64,000 nucleotides of DNA from Prorocentrum cordatum (Eukaryota > Sar > Dinophyceae > Prorocentrales > Prorocentraceae). Shown in pieces: positions 53,145-64,000 of this stretch. The first letter of the stretch is position 1. Each line of letters opens with the position of its first letter. The notes beneath the pieces were generated by a model. The model was given only the letters and a program-made list of their open reading frames with translations. It did no database searches and was not told where the DNA came from. The translations under genes and the position numbers were made by a program. The DNA is taken from positions 19,003 to 83,002 of the forward strand of contig CAUYUJ010003016.1 of assembly GCA_963575745.1 (NCBI GenBank). Reading direction: 5' to 3'.

Positions 53145-53880
53145 GAGGTGGAGATGCGCCTCACGAATCTCGGGAGCTCCTTGGACATGACCGAAACACC
53201 CCGTTCCAACCACAGCGCCAGCAACGGCCTGATGAACAATATCCAAAAGCTGGAGGAGCAGCTGTCCATGTTGAAGGTCGCCGCCCGTAGCACCACGGAC
53301 TCCGAGGAGAAGGACAAGACCATGGTGCTCGGGGGGTTGCAATCGCTCGTGGACCTACAGACGGCGAAGAGGTGTGTAAACGACACGGCGTGGGAGATGT
53401 ATGCCCCCAAAGCCGGAAGAAATGTACGCCAAGGGGGAGCTTCAAGGGATCATGTTCGCGAAATCCGGTCCCATCGGAGACCGTGACGCAACAGTGAAGG
53501 CCTTCCAGGAAAGAGGGTATTAAAGAATGGGGGAGATGCAATCTGGGCAAAATAAGACCAACCGTTACAACAGCGTGTCATTACCTCCCTGGTCCTCGGA
53601 ATGAAGCGATTACTCCTAACATGGGGTTATGTTGGCAACGACGTGTGGGCCGACCCGAAAGAAGGTAAAGTGTGGGTCGGTGAAAAAATTGTCGTTGAAG
53701 TTTCTATCGACAATGGCATGCATGCTGAAGGTGGTCTACGGGACGGATTGGGAAACATTGTTTTCAGACGAGAAATGCCCCGACCTCCCCAACCTCATCG
53801 CTGAGATGAACGGCGAACTCGACAACGCTCCGTCCAACGGAACAGGAAAGTCCGGGTCCAAGGCAAGCGGAAGATGAAGG
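53129..53880 (+). pseudogene. LINE A ORF1, C-terminal part, frameshifted
   Basis: Resumes the coiled coil (EDKLEEVEMRLTNLGSS), then KTMVLGGLQSL and, in a second frame from 53422, MYAKGELQGIMFAKSG and DRDATVKAF, which look like the RRM-like core of dinoflagellate LINE ORF1. A later frame gives GYVGNDVWADPKEGKVWVGE, then WETLFSDEKCPDLPNLIAEMN. At least two frameshifts. It would bind LINE RNA when intact. Confidence 0.6.
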
Positions 53881-54149
53881 GTAAAGGTGGGAAGGATGGA
53901 AAATGACGGGACCAGCGGTGCGAGAGCAGAGACGTTTCACACGAGTGCCGCAGGGAGCAGACGTCGAAGCGCGACGATCCCATACAGAGCCCTCGAACTG
54001 CACCAAGCAAAAACCCTAATGGCGACAAAACCGCACAACCGCTACCTGCTGTCCAGGGACGCCGTTTACGACCCACCAGAGAAAAATCCGTTATCGCGTC
54101 ATGGAGCATCGCAGGTTACACTGAGTCGACACATATTGAATTCGAAGCT

Positions 54150-54790
54150 GCTATGAAGAAAGCTGGCGTACTTCGACTATACATTCAAGAAACGTGGATA
54201 CATACCTAAACCAGTCACGTTTAGCAAAGACACGGGCTTCCTTGTGATCGTGTCGGGCGGCAGCGAGGTCACGGAGGAGGAGGAGGACAGGGCAGGAGTT
54301 GGATGCATCGTCGACCCCAGCCTCAGGCAGTCAATCGTTGGATTTTGTCAAGCTTCAGACCGGATGGTGTCTTTGAAATTGCGAGTGTTGGGTGGGAAGG
54401 CGGGTGGTGTTCTCTGCTTATGCTCCTCATTCTGGGCACGACTTTCCAAAGCGGCAAGGCCTCCACCATGACCTGGGGGAATTCGTCACTTCCTGTTCTT
54501 ACGGCCCCAAGATGATTTTTGGCGATTGCAACGCATAGCTTTACGACACGTTCGATGATGAAGGCCTCATTGTTGGCCGTCACTTCTTCAGGCACCTGGG
54601 CCACAACTGCAAGGAAAATGCCAGCAGGTACTTGCTCGTTGAAGTGTGCTCACAATTAACAATTGTCGATGTGCCTCGCCAGCACCCTTTTCCAGTCGTC
54701 ACAGGAGCAGTTGGCCACGAGCTACAACGTGGGCTGCCGGGCAGGGAACAGCGTGGACTGGTGCATGCAATCCTAGATAGATTACCTATA
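54150..54790 (+). pseudogene. LINE A endonuclease remnant
   Basis: IVSGGSEV, then GVGCIVDPSLRQSIVGF, then in a shifted frame SAYAPHSGHDF and GPKMIFGDCNA (about 54505-54535) match an AP-like endonuclease with the GDFNA motif altered to GDCNA. An in-frame TAG follows immediately. The domain stops at about 54790, where simple repeats begin. Confidence 0.65.
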
Positions 54791-54839
54791 CGACCACCCT
54801 TCGGGTGATAATGGAGGTTCGGGGGGGGGAACCAACGTC

Positions 54840-55085
54840 CCACTCGATCGGTCTCACTATCGATCTCACTAACGATCTCACTATCGGTCTCGCTCGATCG
54901 ATCTCACTCGATCGATCTCACTCGATCTATTTCATTCGATCGATATCACAATCGATCAGACTATCGATTTCACAATCGATCTCACCATCGATCTCACGAT
55001 CGATCTCACAATCGATCTCACATTCGGTCTCACTATCGATTTTCACTATCGATATTACAATCGATATCACAATCAACGTCATCAT
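54840..55085 (+). repeat. (TCGATCTCACTA)n-type minisatellite
   Basis: Imperfect 10-12 bp units of ATCGATCTCAC, rich in ATCGAT palindromes. Confidence 0.9.
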
Positions 55086-55957
55086 CATCAGCAGCAGACA
55101 TCATCGTCATCAACGTCAGTTACATCATCATCATCATCATGTGGGCACCATCATCATCACCACCTCATCAACATTTTCATCAATATCATCATCATTACAT
55201 CATCATCATCGGGACACCATCATCGTCACCATCATCATCATCGTCGGGACACCGTCGTCATGATCATCATCGAAACACAACCATCATTGTCATCATATCA
55301 TCATCACGAACAACATCAGCAACATCACCATCATCATCGACACACCATGATCATCAGCACCATCATCATCATCAGCATCATCACCATCGGGACACCATCA
55401 TCATCGTCATAAGCATCATCACCACCATCATCATCATCGGGACACCATTATCATCAACATCATCACCATCATCGGGCCACCATCAGCAAAATCATCATCA
55501 CCATGTCATCATCATCCTCATCATCAGCATCATCAGCATCATCATCATCGAGACACCATCATCGTTATCAACGTCATCATCAACACCATCATCATCGGGA
55601 CACCATCGTCACCATCACCATCATCATCAGCACCTCATCATCAACCTCATCATCATCATCAGCGGGACATCATTATCATCACCTTCAACATCATCATCTC
55701 ATCATCATCTCATCATCATCAACATCATCATGATCATCAACGTCATCAACATCAGGACACCATCATCATCAGCAACATCATCATCATTATCATCACCATC
55801 ATCATCGGGACACCATCATCATCACCACAATCACCATCATCATAAACATCGTCAACGTCATCATCATCATCATCGGGACACCATCGTCATCACAATCATC
55901 ACCATCATCATCATCACTATCAACATCATCGACATCATCATTCTCATCGTCATTATC

Positions 55958-55989
<32 letters not shown>

Positions 55990-55995
55990 CATCAT

Positions 55996-56071
<76 letters not shown>

Positions 56072-56075
56072 GGGA
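55085..56075 (+). repeat. 1-kb (CAT)n tract punctuated by GGGACACC
   Basis: CATCATCATC runs interrupted about every 45-70 bp by CATCGGGACACCATC. The last 100 bp are near-pure CAT. It then passes into CGGGACACCGG units (56070-56120). Spurious poly-His/Ile and poly-Asp/Met frames result. Confidence 0.95.
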
Positions 56076-56329
56076 CACCGACGGGACACCGGCGGGACAC
56101 CGGCAGGACACCGCAGGCGACCGGCCCCAGGAAAAAAAACACTTGGTCTGGCCGCGCCTCAGCCGGAGGCGGGACACCGGCGGGACACCGCGGGCCACCG
56201 GCCCCCAGAAAGGAATCATTTGGTCCAGCCGCGCCTCAGCCGGAGGAGACTTTCTTCTCGCCCGCCCACGCAGCTTCGCCTCGCCCGCACGCACGGCACG
56301 CACGAACACGAAACCGAAACCGATTTCCC

Positions 56330-57281
56330 GGTAGGGGGGCTCTCCGTGCCACTTCGATCTCACCCCCTCACCTCCGACGTGGTCTGCGAGCAGTCATGGG
56401 CTCATAATGTTGCTCGTGTGTCTGTGTTAGCGGACGCCCCCTTGTCCTCGCACCATTTCTTGTTGAAGGCCAGCGTCCACATGAAAAAGGACAAAGTTGT
56501 GGAGGACAAGCCCAAACACCAGCCTGATGTGACTCAACTCTGGGACTCCGCTTCGAAGCAACATTTCGTTGACGCGCTCGTTGACTCTTTGGACAACTTC
56601 AAAGACACGGTGCCCAACAATGATGATGTGAATTTGGCATGGTGCCAAATTGTCGATGGTTTCTGGAATGCGTCTGCCGTTGCTTTGCCAACGCAACCTA
56701 CAATACCACGGAAACCGTGGATTCGACCTCGCACGCTCGAGCTCATCGAGCGGTGCTTTACGGCAAGGAGGCAAGGGAGAACAGAAGAGGAACGAGTCCT
56801 TGCGAAACAGATCGAATCAGCCGTGGCGCAGGATCGGGCGGCCTGGTTGGATGAATTGACAGACAGCGGTGACTGGGCCCAAATACGGAAGCTCCAGAAA
56901 GGCTCCTGCCGCCAGCAGGGGAGGCTCAGAAATTCCAGAGGGGACATGGTGGACAGCGATTGCTGGGCCGACCCTCTCGCTGAGCATTCAGAGCGGGTGC
57001 AATGGGCAGTGCGGCCGACGAGCGCAATGCCGACGGACGGCCTCCACGAGACATTATATTAGCCGCAGACCTTGGCGCCATCACGGAAGACGACGTACAT
57101 CGTGCAGCCCGCGCCCTCAAGCAAGGAAAAGCTGGGGGGGCTCGACGATGTGCCGCCTGAGTTTTGGAAGACAGGCACGGAGGATGGAGCTACTGCGCTT
57201 TCGCGGGTTACGCATTTTTGCAACATACATGGGAGGGTGGGCAAGTGCCCGATGATTGGCACAGGTCGCGAATGCGCATGA
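56330..57281 (+). pseudogene. LINE A ORF2, endonuclease end to RT fingers
   Basis: LSSHHFLLKASVHM fits the end of the endonuclease (D/S-H-H). WIRPRTLELIERC and DWAQIRKLQKGSC, then VQWAVRP are the usual linker to RT. In another frame from about 57072, LGGLDDVPPEFWKTG matches the RT entry motif. It follows the simple-repeat block and appears continuous with the 54.15 kb endonuclease. Confidence 0.65.
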
Positions 57282-57345
57282 TTTATGTAATAGGGTGACC
57301 CTGCAGAATGTGATAATTCAAAACCCATCAGTTTGCTAACCATTT

Positions 57346-58062
57346 GTGTTGCTGCGGGGGCTGAAGCACGCGGGGGCCGAAGATAGAATCTGGCAAACGA
57401 AATTTGGCTTTCGATTCAAACGTGGCACGGCGGACGCAGTCTGCCTAGCCCGCAGGATCTTTGAGGACGCATGGAGCACCCGAGACGGCAAAATTTACTT
57501 TCTGGCGCTGGATTGGGCGAAAACTTTCGATTCGGTGTCGCCCGCTGCTTTGGCACTCTCTTTGCGCAGATTCGGCTGCCCGAACCGTTTCGTGGAGATG
57601 GTTTCCGCAATTTACGACGCGCGGGTGTTTATCGTGGCTGATGTTGGGTCCGATTCTCGAGAGCGACCGCAACACTATGGAAAATGTCAGGGATGCCCTC
57701 TATCACCGTTTCTGTTCACCATCGTGCTGACGACGCTACTGGCTGACGCCCATGCGGAGCTCCACCAGCGCATCGGCCCGCATGCAGCATCTCACTTAGT
57801 ACGGGACTTGGTATATGCGAACGACACCCTCTTGATCGACAGCGATCCCTCGGCGGTGCAGGAGCTAATGAGGCGAATCGAGGGCAGCGGGTCGCAATGC
57901 GGTCCGAGCTTGAACTGGGGCAAACTCGAACTCTACACAAACGACTACATCTACAACAATGAGAAGTCAGAGCAAACGACGACATCTACAACAATGCTGG
58001 GGTGCCGATCGCTGCGTTCGATTTGGTCACATGCGAGAATGAGCAGGCGTCGTAAAATATAG
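57346..58062 (+). pseudogene. LINE A reverse transcriptase palm
   Basis: FGFRFKRGTADAV, then FLALDWAKTFDSVSP (motif A, Asp at 57511-57513), QGCPLSPFLF (motif B) and LVYANDTLLI (motif C). Asn at 57820-57822 replaces the first catalytic Asp, a single G-to-A change. SLNWGKLEL follows. The palm is otherwise complete, so this is a late inactivating change or part of general decay. Confidence 0.8.
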
Positions 58063-58335
58063 GTTTTCAACGCGTGCGTTGTTTCTAAGCTACTGTACTC
58101 GCTGTTTGCTGCATGCTTGAATAAGGTGGAACAACAAACGCTGGAGGCCTTCCAGAACCGCTGTCTCCGGAGAATACACTGGATTCCCCATGTGTATTAT
58201 AATAGTGTTTCCAACGCAACTGTGCTCAACGCTGCTGGGCAAGACAAACTCAGCACTCAATTTGCTAGAAGACAATTGGTGTTCATGGGCAGCTGGCGAG
58301 GCGACCCGGCAGCGATCCAGTTCGGCGCTCGGTGA
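58063..58335 (+). pseudogene. LINE A ORF2 C-terminal region
   Basis: LLYSLFAACLNKVEQQTLEAF, then RCLRRIHWIP and SVSNATVLNAAG match the conserved LINE C-terminal region after RT (L-x-x-F-Q-x-R-C-L-R-x-I). The frame continues from the RT after a stop at 58060. Confidence 0.7.
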
Positions 58336-58639
58336 TTGAACCGGGAGCCCTGGACTTGAGCCCTGGATCGGAAAGCCTGCCGGAGCGAGGAGGTGAGGTA
58401 GGCCTCGCCAAACGTGGGGGGCTACTAGTATGGAAGAATGCACTGGAAGTTGCGGGCTCCCCCTTGCGCGACTCGCTATCTACTTCCGCCAAGACGGCGG
58501 TGCAGCTCGCGAGGGGAGCGCGCAGTGAAAGCTTGGCCACATTGCTAAAGGCACGTTGGCGTCTTAATTCTCCTCTCTGCTCACGCACCGTCTGGTGCAA
58601 GGCTTGTACACTTACACTTGTGGACAGACGCTGAGATCG

Positions 58640-59340
58640 CCTCCCCTCACCTCTTCCTCCTTGTTTTCCTCCTCGTCCTGCTCGTGGTCATCCTCCTCCG
58701 CCTCGTCATCCTCTTTCATCCCGCCACTTCCTCCTCCCCTCTTCCTCTACCCATGTTCACGTTCTGTCCATCTCTCCGGATCCCTCTCCCACCACTCCAC
58801 TCCATCTCCGTTTCCTTCCCCTCGCACACCTCTTTTCACACGCAGCATCGTTCCGGGAAGACTCCACCACAGGGGCCGTGCGCTCATGGACACGTCGGAT
58901 ATGTTTGGACACCTTGACCCAGAAACAGGCCAGATTGGTGACTCGCAGGATCGATCGACGTTTCTACTTCCACATCGTGCTACAGACATTTCATTCGCAC
59001 TTTGCTGTGCGTGCGTATGCAATTGTCATACAACCTATCTATGATGTCATCATCCTTCACATCCTTATTCTTATCCATAATCCTGTCGCAACTTTGTTAT
59101 CCTCCCACTGCACTCACTGAGTGCACCTCGGCCTCATCCACTCCCCCGCAACCAGGAGAACTGCAGCCTGCGTTGCGAGGGTCTGTGCGGAAGTCTTCAA
59201 CGTCCGCCCGAACCTCGGTGGAGCCGTGAGCGGCAATAGTTATCGTCATCCCTTTCTTGACCGCCTGGCACAACTTGTACTGCATCATCGCACGATATTC
59301 CCCACGCCAGGACGCCACATAATCAAACAGACTCGCTCCA
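58640..59340. other. Pyrimidine-rich tract, no gene
   Basis: CT-rich from 58640 to 58830, then mixed sequence. A CTATGCGGTGCAAG word cluster (shared with 29345 and 61615) lies at 59388-59480. Confidence 0.5.
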
Positions 59341-59574
59341 AGCCGCTGCCATCACACATCTACAACCAGATTAACATGCGCAGAACCTACGCTATGCGGT
59401 GCAAGTTATGTGGTGGAGTAGATGTTGCGCAAGGTTTGTAGTGTAAGGCAAAATCGGTGGTGCAAACTAATTATGTGGTGCAAATCACTTGCCGAACTTG
59501 AAATTATCCCGGCAAAGCAACCTAACAGCGATGTGTAGAAGCATATCTGAAAGCATTCCCCTTAAGATTCAGAT

Positions 59575-60150
59575 GAACTCCTCCTCCTCTTCCTCCTGCT
59601 CGTCCTCGTTCTCGTCCTCCTCGTCTTGCTCGTCCTCCTCCCTCCTGGTGCTCTCTCCTCCTCCTCCTCCTCCTCCTCCTCCCCTGGTCCTCCCTCATCC
59701 CTCCTCCTCCTCCTCCTCCTCTCTCCCCCCCCCTCTCCCTCCTCCCCTCCCTCCTCTTCCTGGTCGTCTCGTTCTCGTCCTCGTTTTTGCCTCCTCCTTC
59801 CTGTGTTCTCTTCCTCCTCCTCCTCCTCCTCCTCTCCTCGCTCTCTCCTCCTGGCCTCTCACCCCCCCCCTCCTCCTCCTCGTCCTCCTCCCTCCTCCTC
59901 CTCCTCCTCCCCTCCTCTTCCTCCTCCTCCTCCTCCTCCTCCTCCTGGTAGTCCTCCCCCTCCCCTCCTCCTCCTCCTCCTCCTCCTCTTCCTGGTCGTC
60001 CTCCTCCTCCTGGTCGTCCTCCTCCTCCTGCTCGTCCTCCTCCTCCTCCTGCTCGTCCTTCTTCTCCTGCTCCTCCTGCTCCTCGTCCTGCTCCTGCTCG
60101 TCCTCGTCCTCCTGGTCTTGCTCGTCCTCCTCCTCGTCGTGCTCTTGCCC
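59575..60150 (+). repeat. (CTC)n tract, about 570 bp
   Basis: CTCCTC runs with GGTCGT and TGCTCGT interruptions at its right part. All frames are open, giving spurious poly-Ser, poly-Leu, poly-Pro and, on minus, poly-Glu/Arg ORFs. Confidence 0.95.
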
Positions 60151-60156
60151 CTGCTG

Positions 60157-60590
60157 AAAATGTGGCCCAGGAATGGGAGTTCTGGGAAGTCGAAGAGCAC
60201 GAAGTTGCCTACAGTTGGCTACGGGCATTCAAAATGTGGCCCGGAATGGAGTTCTGGGAACTCGAAGAGCACGAAGTGGCCTACAGTTGGCTCCGGGCAT
60301 TCAAAATGTGGCCCGGGAATGGAGTTCTGGGAACTCGAAGAGCACGAAGTGGCCTACAGTTGGCTCCGGGCATTCAAAATGTGGCCCGGGAATGGAGTTC
60401 TGGGAACTCGAAGAGCACGAAGTGGCCTACAGTTGGCTCCGGGCATTCAAAATGTGGCCCGGGAATGGAGTTCTGGGAAGTCGAAGAGCACGAAGTGGCC
60501 TACAGTTGGCTCCGGGCATTCAGAATGTGGCCCGGGAATGGAGTTCTGGGAGGTCGAAGAGCACGAAGTGTGTGACTGTTGGCTTAAAAC
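60157..60590 (+). repeat. 73-bp tandem repeat, six units
   Basis: CATTCAAAATGTGGCCCGG recurs at 60226, 60298, 60371, 60444 and 60517 (spacing 72, 73, 73, 73). The period is not a multiple of three, so each unit is read in a new frame. It directly abuts the (CTC)n tract. Confidence 0.95.
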
Positions 60591-60599
60591 GACTTCTGC

Positions 60600-61610
60600 G
60601 GCACCCTGTCCGGCGCCCGCCCAGACCCCCCTGTGGAGTGATCTGTGAGCTCTTTTGAGTCAACTAGAAACCTATCAGTCTTCGCTGTTAAGTAATTGTC
60701 AACTCCACGGCTCGCGCAATCATCCCACCCACCCACCCGCAACTTGTTTTGCAAAACCCATGCGGGGGCGATTGCGATGAGTGCTGGGTGCTGGCTGGTG
60801 CAACTCTGCGGCCGCGCTAGCCCGCGCATGCTCGCGCGCGCGCAGCGGCCAGCTAGTTTGGCGCGACCGACGCGAATGCGGTGGCGCTGACCGCTCGGCA
60901 CAGCCCAGCGGGCACTTCAGTGCGAGCTGGGCGGGCGCAGTATCATGGCAACGTCGACAACGGTAGACACGATGATGATAATAGCGATGCTGGCGACGAT
61001 GCTGACAGCGACGACGGGGCAGCCAGTGACGGCGCCGATGCTGATCGCGCCGACGACGATGACGGCGTCTTCGCGTCGATGATGAACGTTTGGGAAGGAA
61101 TTCCAAATGCGTGCGCGGCAAAAGCGAGAAAGTGGCTCGCATGGTGTTATTTGAAACGAATCGTGCCACCCGAGCACGCGCGCAAGGGCGTTCGAACGAC
61201 TTCGAATTCGCAAGAACGCGCGCGCACCCTTTTGGTGAACATCCGCGTTGCGAAATCCTGTATGTTTATATGTGTATTTGGACACTAGATTTTGAAATCG
61301 TTCCGAAACCAAGCGTGTTTTAGAGATTTCGGCATGCGCGCGCGACGATGCGCGCGTGCGCACTTCGTCCCATGTTTTGCAATGTATTATTGAAAACTTG
61401 TGACTTTTGATAAACGAGTGCGCGCGCATAGCATTTTTTGCAAAGGAACCGAGGGGGGGACCGATACTGGCCTGGCTGGGATAATAGGAATTCACAAAGA
61501 AGATGGACATCGGGTCATAACCATGTGTTTTGCATAGGTTTTCGGGGTATCGATAATTCCGGCGGGGGAGGGTGGTAGAACCTATCTCGTTTTTAGAAAG
61601 GAAAATATAC
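60600..61610. other. No gene recognised
   Basis: Contains GATGATAATAGC-type triplet-like text near 60970-61080 and CGCGCG-rich words around 61340. No coding motif or repeat family is supported. Confidence 0.4.
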
Positions 61611-61611
61611 G

Positions 61612-61900
61612 AAGTGCAAGCTATGTGGTGTAAGCTATGTGATGCCTATGTCGTGCAAGCTTTGTGCCTAAGATGGCATGCGCCCACGAGGCACCCACAA
61701 CTGGCCACGGGCGGCAATGTGGCAAAACCTCGGCACACCCATACGGCACACGAAGCGCCCATGAGGCGACCACGAGCGAGAACTTGGCGAAACCTCGGCA
61801 CATCCATCCAGCATTCTATTCAACACACGAGACGCCCACGATGCGCCCACGGGCGGCAACGCGGCGAAACCTCGGCACACCAATCGAAATCCCTTTAGAA
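61612..61900 (+). repeat. Composite CTATGTGGTG / GCGAAACCTCGGCAC tract, second locus
   Basis: A short CTATGTGGTGTAAG tract (61615-61670) is followed by about four units containing GGCAACGCGGCGAAACCTCGGCAC. It has the same order and orientation as 29345-30120. Confidence 0.75.
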
Positions 61901-63240
61901 CGTCAAATAACCATGACAAGCACCGTTTGGGGAATGGCCTGAGAGAGCTTCAGTGTCCCAGGATGCGCAAGGTGGGAAGGAGGAGAAACTGCAAGGCAAC
62001 TGAAAACGGACGGCTCTGCTCCACAGGGCAAGCACGGAGACGCTGCTACGCATCGAAAGTGACAGGGCAAGCCCGCTCCTGCATTTGGTAATGCTTGACG
62101 TGGGGATCAGTCACGGTCTTCTTCAGGCTCTTGCTTGTAGCATGCAGTGCGTGGAGGTAGTACGTACGTTGGAATGTGGTCTCGAGTGGGTCAGTTGCTT
62201 CGCCGTAGCTTCTGCCGAGGCTTCGCGTAGATCCTGGTTCCCCAGCTCATTTCTCCGATTCCGATGACGCGGACCCCACCCACTCCAAGTCGAGGGATGC
62301 TAAACAAAAGTCAAGCAAATCTGTCAAAACCGATGACAACACACAAACTACACCAGCGGGCACACGGCGCCTAACCCACAAACTTCTGGACGGTCTCGTG
62401 CTCGGCCTGAACGCCAAGGCGGCGACCGCGCACCAGGGCGATCTGGCTGACCTGGTTCCCGACAACAGGGGACGTGGGGCCACCGGCCAGAAACATAACC
62501 AGGGTTCTGTCCATTGCCGGGGCTCCCAAAATCACAAGGTTCAGATAAGAATTGCCAAGACCTATGCGAGGACCTCCTCTGCTAGAGCCGCCGGGTGCAT
62601 GAGAACAGCCTGGGATCTAGCCGCAACCGCCACAACAATCAACTTCGAAAACGCCTAATACAGACAACAACCATAATAAGAACAACAAAAACACACTACG
62701 TGTTTGCCACTAGACCGTGGCAAAACCACATCGCCAGAATATGGAGCAGAATCGCGAGCCTCCCGAACACGTCCCGACCGAAATGCACCCAGTCCTTCCA
62801 CCGTGTTGTCGGAAGTCACCATAATCTGGTCATCGGCTATAGGGCTGGGGCAAAGTCACGACCTGCCATGCGGAAGCAGGTGGGTGGCCGTGAATGACGT
62901 CGGGGCAGAAGCGAGAGTCGCATCCTTGCCAAACTACCATGCTTTGTACCAACCACACCCTGGATGATTTGAGAAGAACGTCGCGCTGGCAAAATGCACT
63001 GGGCAAGCCTGGAAACACGCGATGGCCAATCTGGAACAGGCAAGCCAACACGCGAAAACTTAGCATGCGCAATAAAACCAGAGTGCGCGTCCGCCCCCAT
63101 TACCGTGGCCGACAAACATGCCCCGAATTCCAAGAATTGATGGTCATCCCTGGCCTCTGTATTGCGAAACGGATCGGCGATATTGCAAGCGTTCTGTGAT
63201 GCACCGCGTCAACATGCGCGCCATTGACGGCCCGAAAGAA
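61901..63240. other. No gene recognised
   Basis: Several 60-100 codon frames without motifs. No repeats noted. Confidence 0.4.
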
Positions 63241-63261
63241 GGAAGAGGATGCTCCTGTTTC

Positions 63262-63378
63262 TCCAAAGGGCCAGGAACATTCTCGCAGTGGTGCAGTACT
63301 TGGCGCGCAGAAGACGATTCTGCACCATCCGAACTCACAAAAGGGGGAGCCAGGTCACGTTGAAATCTCTCCTGCTCA
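63262..63378 (+). repeat. ~117-bp direct repeat, copy 1
   Basis: GGGCCAGGAACATTCTCGCA through CTCACAAAAGG to TCTCTCCTGC, matching 63541-63658 with scattered differences. Spacing 279 bp. Confidence 0.8.
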
Positions 63379-63540
63379 CTAATGAGGCACGCAGTGGGCT
63401 GGCATTGGGCAAAAGAGCGACCGCTCGAGCCGCGACAGTAGCGGCCAGGCGACGACAAATGAGCATTGCACGCTTCACTCCACTAGCTACACTCTGCTCC
63501 GACCGTTCCGCGGCGCTGCCTCACGCTCCTATTTCTCCAT

Positions 63541-63658
63541 TAAAAGGGCCAGGAACGTTCTCGCAATGGTGCAGCATTCGGCGCGCAGAAGACGATTCGG
63601 TACCATGCGAACTCACAAAAGGATGGAGCCAGCTCACCTTGAATTCTCTCCTGCCACC
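63541..63658 (+). repeat. ~117-bp direct repeat, copy 2
   Basis: Partner of 63262-63378. The stretch from 63660 to 63950 holds nothing recognisable. Confidence 0.8.
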
Positions 63659-63952
63659 AACCGCCATTAACTGCGAACTGGCTTTGAGGCGGCTTCTACT
63701 TCACAAACTCTACACCAGCTCTGCTTCGATCTAGACACAGCGACCAAAGGGAGAGGCGGCGGGGAGGGTAGGGTTCAGCAACTTGGGTCCACAGCTTGCC
63801 TCCCGGGGCTTGTCCTCTAGGACTTGGTGCTGTCTGCCGGAGAAAATATTATCTCAGCGCGACCCTACCTAGGAGTTGGAGCCTCTAGGACAGCAACATT
63901 AGTAGGAGCGGTAAACGCCGTCCTCCTCCGTTCGTAGTTGTAGCAGTAGCGA

Positions 63953-64000
<48 letters not shown>
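63953..64000 (+). repeat. (GTA)n microsatellite, runs off the window
   Basis: Perfect TAG triplets to the last base; total length unknown. Confidence 0.95.

Larger units (their letters stand above)
49077..58640 (+). mobile_element. Old LINE (A), ORF1 plus ORF2, split by a nested LINE and a microsatellite block
   Basis: ORF1-like pieces flank LINE B and join in frame across the 16-bp target duplication. Endonuclease remnants follow at 54.15-54.79 kb and RT to C-terminal remnants at 56.33-58.34 kb, all on +. Removing LINE B (3.7 kb) and the repeat block (1.5 kb) leaves a near full-length element of about 4.3 kb. Multiple frameshifts and a YADD to YAND change show decay. The right boundary is approximate. 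Confidence 0.7.

Noticed and set aside
55139-56407. 422-codon His/Ser/Ile ORF
   Set aside because: It is the CAT microsatellite read in frame; only its last part overlaps LINE A sequence, in another frame.
59489-60648. Poly-Ser/Leu/Pro ORFs and minus-strand Glu/Arg ORFs
   Set aside because: Shadows of the (CTC)n tract and the 73-bp repeat.

Overview
The window looks like nuclear DNA of a dinoflagellate. It is GC-rich and full of short-period repeats. Its recognisable coding sequence is almost entirely retroelement protein, including element types with C5-methyltransferase-like modules of the kind reported in dinoflagellate genomes. I see no convincing single-copy host gene, tRNA, rRNA, spliced leader or CRISPR array. 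All family assignments were made by eye from motifs.

Layout. (1) 1-11.1 kb, + strand: a DIRS-like tyrosine-recombinase retroelement, cut by the left window edge. It has a CCCH-finger ORF1 and a giant ORF2 with, in order, a methyltransferase-like domain, RT, RNase H, a second methyltransferase-like domain, a tyrosine recombinase and a membrane tail. (2) 11.15-15.0 kb: a 194-bp direct repeat, then a 5'-truncated, frameshifted LINE with an RT remnant and a methyltransferase-like remnant. (3) 15.1-30.4 kb: minisatellites, a segmental duplication, microsatellites, several dispersed repeat families and one unexplained minus-strand coding-like tract (22.0-23.8 kb). (4) 30,444-46,758, minus strand: a complete 16.3-kb Ty1/copia-type LTR retrotransposon with near-identical 285-bp LTRs, a 5-bp target duplication, a PBS and a TATA-like box. 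Its coding region holds Gag, a Tpt1/KptA-like RNA 2'-phosphotransferase domain, a RING-H2 finger, protease, a methyltransferase-like region, integrase, RT and RNase H. (5) 49.1-58.6 kb, + strand: an old LINE (A) whose ORF1 is split by a second LINE (B, minus strand) with a 16-bp target duplication, and whose ORF2 is split by about 1.5 kb of microsatellite. (6) 58.6-64 kb: further simple and tandem repeats.

Most unusual signals. First, about 45 copies of a 14-15 nt hairpin (consensus GCGGG-TGGC-CCCGC) lie inside the copia element. They vary in compensatory fashion at stem positions 4 and 5, occur in all three reading phases and are often phased at exactly 18 nt. I could not see them elsewhere in the window. 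Second, the Tpt1-like domain keeps the Arg-His-Arg-Arg signature of that enzyme family. Third, three unrelated retroelement classes here each carry methyltransferase-like modules. Fourth, the copia coding region is broken into five reading-frame segments, one boundary being UGA-CGG, a known leaky stop context.
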